From positions 656,964 to 720,963 of the forward strand of contig VJWM01000135.1 in the NCBI GenBank assembly GCA_010909165.1: a stretch of DNA of 64,000 nt. Direction: 5' to 3'. Positions 54,503 through 64,000 of this stretch are shown one piece after another (position 1 is the first letter of the stretch; each line of letters opens with the position of its first letter). The position numbers were made by a program, and so were the translations under genes. This DNA is from Anthoceros angustus. Taxonomy: Eukaryota > Streptophyta > Anthocerotopsida > Anthocerotales > Anthocerotaceae. Below the pieces are notes generated by a model that saw only the letters and a program-made list of their open reading frames with translations, had not been told where the DNA came from and did not search any database.

Positions 54503-54658
54503 ATGAAGAACAGTCTGATGAATTCCTCCAGCGGTGACAACACCAATTACTACGATGCGCTCGGGGTCAGCAAAAATGTTTCTCAAGAGGAGCTGAGGAA
54601 GGCTTTCCAAACGGAGGTTATTGAAAGCTACCCTGACAAGAGTGCGAACTCTCAGAAG
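54503..54658 (+). pseudogene. N-terminal half of a J-domain (Hsp40-like), incomplete
   Basis: From the ATG at 54503 the frame encodes NYYDALGVSKNVSQEELRKA, a clear J-domain helix I and II, then IESYPDKSANSQK before a GT donor (AAG|GTGTGG). The HPD tripeptide that J-proteins need to stimulate Hsp70 is YPD here. The second half of the domain (helices III and IV) is not found: the next acceptor (GGCAG at about 54810) leads into AVAGNALSWTVCEIW, which is not J-like. It is either a truncated gene or the 5' part of the carrier gene that follows, but I could not join the two in frame. Upstream basic codons look like a targeting peptide without a start. Confidence 0.45.
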
Positions 54659-54961
54659 GTGTGGCAAAGGAAGCTTTCCAGCTCCGTGTCTAGGTTTAGG
54701 TTTTATGTCCAATGTCATCGTTTCGTTTGTTGGCTTTCTTGTGTGGTGTAGTGGCATCGTAGCTCTTTTGATTGTGTCACCCATTTCCCTTGACTCATCT
54801 TGATGGCAGGCAGTTGCTGGTAACGCCCTCTCCTGGACAGTTTGCGAGATCTGGTATCTTTCACTCGTTTCATTGTTGGAAGGAACACGGTATTTCTCCC
54901 AAGCGTTGATGAAGGACTCTGCTGATTCTGGCTTGTTGGTTGGCGGATCGCTCCGTTGCAG

Positions 54962-56821
54962 GAGGTTTTCGCTACTTAGATGGATGGAGGGAATTCGCCT
55001 GGGGCGCGTTGGCCGGTGGGTTTGGGGAAACCATCATGCACCCAGTGGATACTCTCAAGACGCGAATTCAGAGCCAAAGCTTCGGGCTTCAGGTAGGAAA
55101 TGGCCGAAAGTCAGGTTACCAGTTGAAGATCCAATAGACTTGTAGGAAATAGTCTTGCAGGGGAATGCAGCATAGGTATAATTGGAGATTGACACAACCG
55201 GTTTATCAAGATTCAGTTTCAGCGGATGCTGTGCTCGTAGGCAGGTTGTTATAGTGATGCTGGTGCTGCATGTTGATGATCCTCTTGGTGAACAATCAGA
55301 GCCAGAAGCAAGTTGGGCAGCTACTAGGATCGGTCAGAACAGTTGATGGCGTAAGAGGTGACTCACCGACCTTACCTTGTATATGTTTCCTCAATCTGAG
55401 GATCAATTTGTCTGCCAGGCCTCTTCCTTCTTTTCCCTTCTTATTGGTTTCCCGGTTGTGTTGACAGGATTGTACAGGGGAGTGGTACCAGGAATCACTG
55501 GATCTCTGGTCACAGGAGCCACTTACTTTGGATTTATCGAGTCAACCAAAGACTGGTTGCGAGAAACAAATCCAAGCCTAGAAGGTCCATGGGCACACTT
55601 CTTAGCTGGTGCAATCGGTAAGGTGTCTGCAGCTCAGATTTACCCATTCGACTACTTTGACCTTCCTTGTTCTCACCGGGGTCTTGTTTTCTCATGTAAC
55701 CTTCATGTTTCAGGGGACACTATTGGATCCGTGATCTATGTTCCTTGTGAAGTGATAAAGCAGAGAATGCAAATTCAGGGGACCCCCAAAACCTGGCAAG
55801 CAGCAGCATTGAGGGAGGCCCCCCAAGCCGTTTACTATACGGGAATATTTCAAGCGGCAAACTCAATCGTGAAACAAGACGGACCCCGAGGTCTATACGC
55901 AGGGTATTTAGCTGCACTTCTCCTCTGGGGTATTATGTTCACCAGCTGTATGTTGGCCAAGAGTGCATCTTTGGTTGATGATGTGTGTGCTTGCTTGCAG
56001 CTATCTGTCAACTCTTGCAAGGGACGTACCATTTGCAGGATTGCAGGTAAGGATTGGGTGGTAGCTCAGGTTTACTTTGATAGCTTATTTGGTCTTCATG
56101 GTCTCCACATGTTATTAACAATGGTGGATGTGCAGATCATGTTCTATGAAGCTCTTAGGACTGGTGTTGAATATGGCCATCAGCAGTTGTCATCCTCCAC
56201 AGATGTGGCACACAAGTTTGGTACTCTTGAAGAGTTGGGCATGGGTGGTGCTGCCGGCGGTACGTGGTTGCCTGGTTTTCGTTATCGAAGCTTCCTTTGT
56301 TTGGTCCATTACCTAAGCCATTAAAAATTTTTGTGCTTTGGCTTGTCGTTGAATAGTTCCTGATGGTGTGGAGTTGGAGTATGTGGTAAACGCCGGGTTT
56401 CTTCTATCTGCAGTCGCTTCACGCTTGTCTTGTGACGCAGGTCTCAGTGCGTTTTTAACAACTCCCTTCGATGTCATCAAGACACGGCTTCAGGTGCAAG
56501 GCTTCAATGCAGTGTATGTCAAAAGCCACCCTGGCCAATTTCGCCCCTCTCCCCTGTGCTCGGTCGATGTAATAATTTCCATGTTTCTTCAGGTATGCCG
56601 GCTGGACAGATGCTTTGCGAACAATTTGGAGGGAGGAAGGCGTAAAGGGCTTTTTCAGAGGAGCTATTCCTAGGATTTGCTGGTTCGTTCCAGCGTCAGG
56701 CTTGACTTTTATGGCTGTGGAGTACCTACGAAAGCAGCTCAATCCGGAGCTGCGTGAACAATCATCTGGGGCATCCGTGATGACGGTGGTGGGCCCTCCT
56801 TTGGATGAGATCCGAACGTGA
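54962..56821 (+). CDS. Mitochondrial carrier family (SLC25) protein, 8 exons read, 5' start unresolved
   Basis: Inner-membrane solute carrier with three tandem ~100-residue repeats. Exons: 54962-55092, 55300-55357, 55468-55617, 55714-55903, 56001-56046, 56136-56259, 56441-56513 and 56593-56821, giving 333 codons plus stop in one frame. The three signature motifs are present: MHPVDTLKTR, YVPCEVIKQR and TTPFDVIKTR, each opening a repeat, with GLYRGVVPG, GLYAGYLSTLARDVPFAG and GFFRGAIPR closing them. It resembles the plant carriers near the S-adenosylmethionine group; the substrate is not certain. The first exon begins after an acceptor (CGTTGCAG) with one base carried over, so an upstream exon with the start codon exists. 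No in-frame ATG was found between the J-domain exon and 54962. Confidence 0.85.
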
Positions 56822-57054
56822 CACCTTCACCGCACCTATAGTTTGTTGCGCAAGTCCAGGGCCTGGCTGTTGTCTGACTACAGACTTTCCATATTTCCGA
56901 GCCATTTTATTGTTATCCCAACTTTTTACCAAGCTGGCCGAGATACCTTTAGGTGATCAGCCAGACTTTAAACTCATTTTTGAACCCTACCTACACACGT
57001 AGGGTTTATTTCCTATAGGGCCTGCTTCCGGGTTGAGGAGGTTCACGAAAGACG

Positions 57055-58466
57055 ATGGCCACCAGGGCGGTGCAGAGATATGGCCGCCAGGATGTGTCTG
57101 CCAGCGTGAGGCTGCTCACCCGCGGGCGCCCCTGGCACGGTTCGTGTTCCGGGATCCTTCTTGAGCGAAATGAAACGCAGAGCATCGGCGTCTCGGGACA
57201 AGGCGCAGTATTGCACGCTCAGGAATCTGCCTGGGATCGAGGTTTAGGGTTTATGTTTGATCAACGGAGGAGTCTGAAATTGTTTGCCAAGAGCGAGGCA
57301 GACCGGGAGAGGCGGCAGCAGGCCGACAGGATCGTGGTTTATAGAGGCAAATGGATGCGTCCGTTCCGATTGGTTGTAAGGTGTGCAACGGTGACCTAAT
57401 TCTGATCAAATGGCCGCCATTCCATGCCTGGCACGCCCTTGATGTGTGCGGTCTGGTGCAGACTGAAACTGGTTCAGCTGGCGGGCGTGGCAGCGTTGGT
57501 GATCCCCTTGGCACACTGGTCTCAACATGTAGGCTCCCGTTGCCATCGAATTCGTCACGGCTACAAGTTTGGAAGCAGCTGGATGTCTCGAAATTGCTAA
57601 GCTGCTCTGTTGTCGTGCAAGGCGCTAGGGTAGCCTTCCACTGCCGGCTCTGTTAGCTTGTGGAGGTGTTTTGATTGGATCCGCATCCGCGTCCGGTGCC
57701 CTTTGGTACTACTCTCGCAGGTGCACCGTCTGGCTGAAACTCTTTCTGTGCAATCTTGAATGTAGCCACCCCAGACTAGGCTGCGGGATAGGTAGGCTGG
57801 CTGAGGCTATCCCAACGAAGTAATCACCGAGCTCGCCGTGCGCAGGTATGTGGGAGAAATGGCGCTAACACCTGACATGAAGCGAGTGCAGATCAGCGTG
57901 ATGGACTTCTGGGGCAATCGCAAGGTAAACAAGACAGTCGCTCCTCCATTGGATCGATCCTTCGTACCATCAGCCTCCGACATTCTTGTTTCTGAGAACC
58001 GCATCCTTGTTTCAATTCTTTTGCAGAACGTGGACGTCGATGTGAGGTGACAGCAGACCCCGTCCGCCACTGTGGCTTCCGCTCCCGAATGCATCAAAAT
58101 GGCAGGTTAGCCTAACAGCAACAAAATTGTCCTGTCCAGGGATGTGATCCCGCCGCTCCAGGGCTTGGACAAGGAGGAGCTGCAGGCGGTAGCGAACCAT
58201 GTCCTCACCCCGCTGAACGGTAAGCCGATGCTCCCTCGCTCCTGACGTTTCTCCTTTTCCCGCCATCTGTCGCGCAGCATTATGACGAGGCATGGCATCC
58301 CCTGTGCTGTCACCTTCGCGTTCCCTTGGTGCCATCAGTGGCAGGCGAGCGTCAGTTCGTACTGAGCCTGAAGCACGGGCAACTGGTGCACAAGGAGAAG
58401 CTGTTCCAGCTCCTCCACGGCAAGCTGTCCGGCGACGAGCAGGAGAAGCTGGAGTCGTGTGGCTAG
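57055..58466 (+). CDS. TMEM186-like two-helix membrane protein, probably mitochondrial
   Basis: The ATG at 57055 opens a basic N-terminus (ATRAVQRYGRQDVSASVRLL) typical of a mitochondrial presequence. Exon 1 (57055-57380) joins exon 2 (57462 to about 57528) to give RPFRLVVRLKLVQLAGVAAL, the YRG-F-x-RLK-x-Q signature before helix 1. Exon 3 (about 57651-57720) gives helix 2 (VLIGSASASGALWYYSRR). Then 57846-57924, 58027-58046, 58140-58219 and 58345-58466 give TPDMKRVQISVMDFWGNRKN and DVIPPLQGL, ending at TAG 58464-58466. The exon 2-3 junction is not fixed. In animals TMEM186 helps assemble respiratory complex I. The match is by pattern (two helices plus FWGNRK..V.DVIP), so the family assignment is tentative, while the coding nature is firm. 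Confidence 0.6.
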
Positions 58467-59403
58467 CCAGCCGCCTCGCCTCCCCGGTGCGGGGCCTCGC
58501 ACTCTGTGTGCGCTGTTCAGTCTTAGATTGTGATAGGCCCAGTTATTACGTCACCTACATTGTGTACCCCACTCTTGCTGCAGCTGGAGAGGACGCGGCT
58601 GATTTTCTATTGGGAAGCAAGTACACGCGCGTTCCCACTGTTTCACATAAGGAGCACATGCGAGGTTGGCGAAGAGGTCAAATCGCAGCATGTACGTATG
58701 CACAGAAAGCGTATTGGAAGTTGAGTAGTGTTCCGTACATTCTGACATACTGTACATTCAATTCTAGCGAGCTTTACAGCGGTGGGTTCCTCCACGTACA
58801 TACGTCGACTAGCAGAAACAGGGCCATGAAGACAGCAGGGCCAGAAGAGGGCAGTGGCAGGGCTCAACAGTAAAGATGGCAGCGAGATTTGATTCGCCGC
58901 GTGTTTGGCTGGAAGCTCGGCCTCCGCGGCATTTTTTCACACGTGAGTTAAACAGGGGATGAGGCTCGGGGAGAGATCGGATTCGGCGGCCTGGAGGCGT
59001 CGGGAATTTGTGATTCTCCGCGGAATGGCTGCCTACAAATCATGAGAGGTTGGGGTCGCACAAGTCCAACCGGACTGCGAGAATGCGCATTGCACAGGAA
59101 GCAGAAGAGGGGAGGGAGAGGAATTGATCTCATTCCTTTGGCATTTGCATTTCCCGCTGCTGCTGCTGCTGCTGCGGTTGTTGTTGTTGGTGGTGGTGTG
59201 CTTCTGGAGGCAAGGAGCGGGTCCGATGGTGGAGAAAGTGTCGCAGTGGTCGTGTTGCTCGGCGTCCCCGCGGGGGGAGCAGCAGCAGGGGCGGACTCCG
59301 TTCCGTCGACGCCGCAGCGCCGGCACGGCGTGGGCGGGCGCGGGCGCGGGCGCGGGCGCGGGGAGCAGCAGCTGCTGGCGGCCGGACTGCGTGCCGGGGC
59401 GAG
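58467..59403. other. Spacer and unresolved 5' part of the DREB gene
   Basis: The first ~600 bp carry no recognised feature. From about 59.2 kb the sequence is GC-rich (GCGGGC runs at 59335-59362) with three overlapping open frames. An ATG at 59226 ([10 protein letters not shown]) lies in a frame different from the AP2 domain. Confidence 0.45.
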
Positions 59404-60168
59404 GTGCGGTACCCGGCGGCCAAGCTCCGGCAGGTGGACAAGGGTGTGGCGCTGTGCTGCTACGCCACCAGCGAGGTCGCATCGTCCCCGGAGGCGGAGG
59501 CGGAGGCGGAGGGGGAGGGGGACAGGGACAGGGAGCAGGGATTGGGAGGGGCAGGGCCAGCGGCGTGGGAGGTGGCCGGGTCGTCTTCCCCCGGCGGCAT
59601 CAGCAAGCGCGCGAGGCCGACGGCTGCGGATTCCGAGACCCGGCACCCCGTGTACCGGGGGGTGCGCAGGCGTAGCTGGGGGAAATGGGTGTCGGAGATC
59701 CGGGAGCCCAAGAAGAAATCGCGAATCTGGTTGGGCTCCTTCTCCAGCCCGGAGATGGCCGCGCGGGCCTACGACGTGGCCGCGCTCAGCCTCAAGGGCT
59801 CCGAGGCCGTGCTCAATTTCCCGGAATGCCGCCCCTCGCTCCCCCGCCCGCCCTCCATGTCCCCCAAGTCCATCCAGGCCACGGCGTCCGAGTACGCCAT
59901 GAACGTGGGCTCTGCCTCCTCCAGCTCCCACCAGCTGCTGCTACCCCAGGAACAGCAAGAGCAAGAGCAAGAGCAGCAAGAGGAACAGCAGGATCCCGCC
60001 GCCGAGCCTGCCTATGTGGACGAAGACCTCATCTTCGATATGCACAACGTGCTTAAAGGCATGGCTCAGGCAATGCTGCTGGACCCCTGGGATCACCGCG
60101 CAGACCTCCAAGACGACGACGAGGATGACGACGACGACGCCGATGCTGGCCAAAGCCTGTGGGATTGA
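59404..60168 (+). CDS. AP2/ERF transcription factor, DREB subfamily (254 aa read, 5' end uncertain)
   Basis: DNA-binding factor of the AP2/ERF family. The AP2 domain reads [20 protein letters not shown], then the [20 protein letters not shown] segment and [18 protein letters not shown]. The Val in WVSEIR and the overall wording fit the DREB A-4/A-5 (TINY-like) groups that bind DRE/CRT elements in stress responses. After the domain come a Ser-rich part, a Gln/Glu-rich stretch and an acidic C-terminus (a run of Asp ending in SLWD) that could activate transcription. No EAR repressor motif (LxLxL or DLNxxP) is seen. The frame is open upstream to at least 59404 (a GTG), but no in-frame ATG is found. 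The nearest good ATG (59226) is in another frame, so an intron, an error or a frameshift in the GC-rich tract must intervene. Confidence 0.85.
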   Translation: MRYPAAKLRQVDKGVALCCYATSEVASSPEAEAEAEGEGDRDREQGLGGAGPAAWEVAGSSSPGGISKRARPTAADSETRHPVYRGVRRRSWGKWVSEIREPKKKSRIWLGSFSSPEMAARAYDVAALSLKGSEAVLNFPECRPSLPRPPSMSPKSIQATASEYAMNVGSASSSSHQLLLPQEQQEQEQEQQEEQQDPAAEPAYVDEDLIFDMHNVLKGMAQAMLLDPWDHRADLQDDDEDDDDDADAGQSLWD

Positions 60169-61439
60169 CTTCACGTCTTGTTGCATCCGTCTTGTGAATT
60201 CTTCAGGCTGTGTCACACGCACGAAGGAGTGTGTGTCCGGTCCTGGAGAAGTTCAATATTTTGTTGTGTGGCTTTCCATCCAGCTGCAGGAAGGCGCAGA
60301 GTAGCAACTCCAATCCCATCTCGGCCACCTCCCTTTGCCAATGCAGGTCGCTGCCACGATTCAGACGGTTTTCCAACTCTGACCACGTACGTCAGAGATT
60401 GTTTTTTTCGTCAGAGTTTTGTTCGCTATAATAATTGCAATAGCAATAGCAATGGCAGCAGCGTCTAGCAGAGCAGAGCAGTACTGGACTAGGTACTGCC
60501 GATTACGCAGTGCCGCAGCATTGTATTGTCAAATGGAGTTCCAACAATCTCCTCTGTTGTGATAGGCGTGCTCCGCTCTCATCAATGGAAAAGAAGTTCC
60601 AACAATCTCAAGCCCAGCTGTACAATGTGTTGTTTCAAATTGGGCATCCTCGAGGTCAGCACTTGCAATGTGCACATCCCCATTCGAAGCAATGGTCTCG
60701 ACTCTCGCACGCTCGCACCGCACTGTCTTGAGACTTCCGCGGGTGTTCCTTCAACGTTGTTATCAGGAGGCTTTGCGCACGTTGCTTGCCTCACCCTGGT
60801 CCCTGACAAGCAGGTAGTCAGGCAGGCAGGCAGGCAGGTTGGCAGGCGCTGGCGGCTGCGAGCCGTGAAGAAATCCGGTTCCCACCGAACCGGTCTGAAC
60901 GGGGACCCGCCCTCGCTCTCGGTTCCGTACCCGGAGGAATGAGAGGGAGACGCGTAACGCGCAACGGGCACAGGGCAACGCGCATCCGGGGATTGCGGAT
61001 TTAAGCTATGTAATTCGGGCAGCCGCGATGATTCAGGCAAAAAAGTAATGGTTTGTCCCTTTGTGTACCAAAAAGTGGTACGCTGCCCTGTTGCACACGC
61101 GGCTGGCGGAGAGCCCTGCGGGGAATCGGATCGAGGGCGCCGCTGCTTTCGGGTTTCGGGCCCAGGGCGACCGAGACAAGAGCCGACAGCGGATCCCGCC
61201 AACACCGGGCCAGGCCCAAAAGCGCCACGTTGCAATACGGACTCCGCATCCCCGGGAGCTTGAAGGAAAACCAACCCCTCTCTCTACATACGTACCATCT
61301 TTGGCCGACGCTGCCGCTGCCCTCCCTATTGCGACCGCCACCAGCTCACCTGACTTACCCAACCAATCTCTAATCTTTCCTAACAATCCCATCCTCCACA
61401 CGAATCTGCTCTAATCCTTTCCAACTCACCTCTCAAACA
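60169..61439. other. 3' flank of the DREB gene and GC-rich spacer
   Basis: A short CAGG run occurs at 60810-60840. Frames of up to 230 codons on the minus strand (60.6-61.3 kb) overlap others on the plus strand, lack domains and look like composition effects. No gene is supported. Confidence 0.5.
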
Positions 61440-64000
61440 TCTTCAGCCACATAACTAATTCGCTGGCCAGGGAATGTCTTAGAGCCACATAATTTGTAGT
61501 TTGAGTTATTAAAAATCTCATCTGGATGTTTTTTTAGTTTTATTTTTCATTTTTTTAGTTCATATAAACCTGCGACTATAACCAACTATACATATAACTA
61601 ATCTTTTCTATCATTATATATATACATGAACTACTATGTACATATATTGTTCCATTGTCTCACTTGCTCTTGAACGGGCTCTCTGCACGGCGACCATCCA
61701 CAAAGCGGGGACACCAGGTGACGCGGAATGGCGATATGTATTTGGGGGCATATAAAAACTTGTGCATGCAGCAAGAAGAAATGACGCGTTTGAATGGCGA
61801 TATTACGGAGATCAAGAAAGGAATGTTCCTAAGTTCCTTGCACTATAGACACTCTAGCAGGCCATTTTGGATTAAAAGATCATAGAAGTGAAGTTGGAAT
61901 CATCGAAATCTCACTTCCTTGTTCGTTGGTATATGACCGAGCATACAAATGCTTATGAGGGAGATATGTGGAGGAAATATATAATTCAAGGAAGTGGAAC
62001 CCAACATGGCTTCAAGCTAGGGAACAAAGGAGTAAAACCTTCTATCCCAAAAATATTCAACAGTCCATGTGAACGAAACGATAATCCTTTATTATGGATT
62101 TGTGTTGAATGCTCGAAAGCATTTACATGTTGTTGACAAGAAAGCGATCGTGATAAGTTGAGTGAATTACATTGGTTCATACCCGCTACTCAAAGTGCGG
62201 TGATCATGAAGATAGTGATGAAAATGGTGCTAACGACAAGCCCACACAACGAAGGAGTGAACTCGGAGATGAGTAAACTTGCTTGCATGGAGAAGGAATT
62301 GGGAGGAGGCAATGGTTGCCGTATACTCGAGATAAATGTAGGGATTGACTTCATCCAATTTAAATTATCTTGTCGCTTGTAGGAGCCTTTGTTATGGTAT
62401 GTAAGCGGTGAAAGCTTTTGTCCATTGCCATCGCTTTGCAATAAAAACCATGTTTCCTTATACGTGTTTTCAACACAACATTTAAATAATGTATGGGTTG
62501 GGGCCGATTAGGTGTCCCAAGAATATGGAAAATGTGTTGGCCATAGCCGGACACTTGACCAAGGATGACAAATATATATGCATGTTACGCATCACCCCAA
62601 CCCTCTTGGATCGGTTGCTTGTGTTTGTTATGGTGCTTGTGGTGTGGGGACCGAATAGGCAGCTAAACCTCGGGACAAGGCAGGCGATCGGCCGGTGCCC
62701 CGCCTCCACTAGCAGGCCAAGTATACGTTGCTTAAAACCCAGCGAGATGACCTTAACCCTTTGAAAACCCTAGACTTCAAAATGTATTTGCGGAAGACTT
62801 TGGTTTTTTGCTAACCATACTTTCCTACATTTGAGGCAAATCCGAGATAAGGGGATTGCTTTCCCGATGGTAAAGGTCAACGTGGGTCTTACTTTGCCAA
62901 ATCATATGGGTAAAGAATTGCGAACACCCTTCTACGGGCGTGTACCCATGTTGAAAAAGTGGGGCAAGGTGAATGGGACACCCTTTTTTGTGGTACTTTC
63001 ACTAAAAGGTGATGTCAAGCGATTTAAGACCCATGTGTGGTTAACCCTTTGGCACATGTTTAAGACAAAACCCTCATCATGTATATTCCCCTTGAAGGTT
63101 TACGTGTTGGGGCTCTTGTAGGACCAACAAAATCTCGCATGAACTCTAGGTGGCTCGTCCACAAACTCCTCCGCCTTGTTGCTCCACATTTGCGTCTTGA
63201 TGGTGGGCGGGGGTTGTGCATTTTGAGCCAAGGTGGTTACCAAAAGATCCAAAATCGCAATTCATGTAAAAATGTGTGGACAAAGTTGAAAAATCGAGGT
63301 TGACCAAACTTTTGCATTCTACAGCCATCATGTCCCCCAAGCAGATGGCCAACTAAGGTTACAATCAACCTCTACACTAGGCATTCACACACACTCAAGC
63401 AGATGCCCAAAAAGCATGTGAAAGGCAACTAGCAATAACATGGATCAAGCATCACACAAAGGCACAAAATGATGACCCAAACGTACTTGTGACATGTCAA
63501 GAAAGTGTGTGATGTGGTTGATGAAGGTTTTAGTGCGATCCGCACTTGGTATCTTTTGTGTTTGACAACTGGACAAGAAGCATTGGTTTCCCAAAACTAG
63601 ACGCGATGCTTGCTTTCACATAGTCCCAAGGATGTCGACCTTGCTTTCCTTCTAGCCCCACACCATGTTCTCTAGCACGAACATATCCTCCCCGCACCGG
63701 TGCTCAAAGCTTTGATGGATCGCCTCCGCTCACTCCTATGTGCCGAGAAAGGCTTGAAATGAGGCCTTGCCTTGGATATTCTCGATAAGATAATGTTGAA
63801 CAAGGTGTTCCTTGCTCATATTTGTCACCAACTTGAACATCCTTAAGGTTTAAGAATGTTCAAGTTGGTGATAAATTTAAAGTTTAAAGTTTCAACTTGT
63901 GCAATTTTCAACAACAATGCTCCCAATGGTGGCTTTTGGCATCTAAACTTCCATATCTTTACGACATTTGTATCCACATAATCTCTAGAAATTGATGAGT
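61440..64000. other. AT-rich terminal region, possible decayed repeat, no gene
   Basis: Composition drops sharply in GC at about 61.45 kb. Several plus-strand frames of 60-97 codons (for example 61888-62136, 62489-62764 and 62831-63121) follow each other, broken by stops. The pieces WRKYIIQGSGTQHGFKLGNK and YGLGPIRCPKNMENVLAIAG look protein-like but match no family I know. This is the pattern of an old, decayed transposon. A strong hairpin lies at 63820-63876. Confidence 0.4.
63820..63876. repeat. Near-perfect 57-nt hairpin (27-bp arms, 3-nt loop)
   Basis: The left arm contains ATTTGTCACCAACTTGAACA and ends CCTTAA; the right arm starts TTAAGAATG and contains GTTCAAGTTGGTGATAAAT. The loop is GGT. 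Twenty-five of 27 positions pair exactly and one more is a G-T wobble. Confidence 0.85.

Noticed and set aside
59033-59931. Alternative frames in the DREB region
   Set aside because: Only one frame encodes the AP2 domain. The others are Arg/Pro-rich shadows, though the true start remains unsolved.
60582-61274. 230-codon minus-strand frame
   Set aside because: It overlaps several plus-strand frames in a GC-rich spacer and has no domain. Likely a composition effect.
1-64000. Bacterial contamination or recent horizontal transfer
   Set aside because: All assigned genes either have spliceosomal introns or are plant-type families next to such genes. No operon, Shine-Dalgarno pattern or prokaryotic mobile element was seen.

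Overview
The window is nuclear DNA of a green plant. It holds intron-bearing genes with GT-AG splice sites, a plastid transketolase, a large P-class PPR protein, an AP2/DREB factor, an F-box protein, a thylakoid-type polyphenol oxidase and a degenerate Copia retrotransposon with the usual plant primer-binding site. Polyphenol oxidase, a TSPO that reads like the animal/bacterial type, short introns (about 50-150 bp) and GC-rich coding sequence in AT-rich spacers suggest a seed-free land plant (bryophyte or lycophyte grade). That placement is inference; the species cannot be named from the sequence. Exon limits were read by eye from splice signals, frame continuity and family knowledge.

Layout. 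0.3-3.3 kb: plastid transketolase (+). 4.3-4.9 kb: a 537-bp element with TA-flanked inverted termini. 6.0-7.4 kb: F-box protein (+), convergent with an SDR oxidoreductase (-, 7.8-8.6 kb). 9.6-10.7 kb: seven-exon TSPO (+). 10.75-15.7 kb: gene-poor island with six different tandem-repeat families. 16.6-18.8 kb: SR45a/Tra2-like splicing factor (-), divergent from a plastid-type ABCI ATPase (+, 19.4-20.9 kb). 21.7-24.8 kb: PPR protein (-), sharing a 157-bp start-to-start gap with a UPF0548/DUF1990 gene (+, 24.9-25.9 kb). 28.1-30.2 kb: polyphenol oxidase (-). 31.8-40.7 kb: TAF1, the largest TFIID subunit, in 20 exons (-), divergent across 228 bp from a NOP2-type rRNA methyltransferase (+, 40.9-42.9 kb). 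43.3-45.4 kb: DUF3537 gustatory-receptor-like membrane protein (-). 47.4-53.8 kb: repeat-rich block with a 3.66-kb Copia element, a foldback inside it, duplicated fragments and a pogo-like transposase remnant. 54.5-56.8 kb: J-domain fragment and mitochondrial carrier (+). 57.1-58.5 kb: TMEM186-like protein (+). 59.4-60.2 kb: DREB-type AP2 factor (+). 60.2-64.0 kb: no supported gene; the end is AT-rich with a near-perfect hairpin.

The genes do not form one pathway. Most are housekeeping or organelle-support genes: Calvin cycle, plastid and mitochondrial transport, organelle RNA handling, general transcription, ribosome synthesis and splicing. Three closely spaced divergent pairs probably share promoters. 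The most unusual signals are the canonical-type TSPO, a fivefold 16-residue repeat expanded inside TAF1, a GC-AG intron and a duplicated splice acceptor in TAF1, the tandem-repeat island, the TA-flanked MITE with a possible pogo-type source, and the foldback in the retrotransposon. No complete new multi-gene system is visible.
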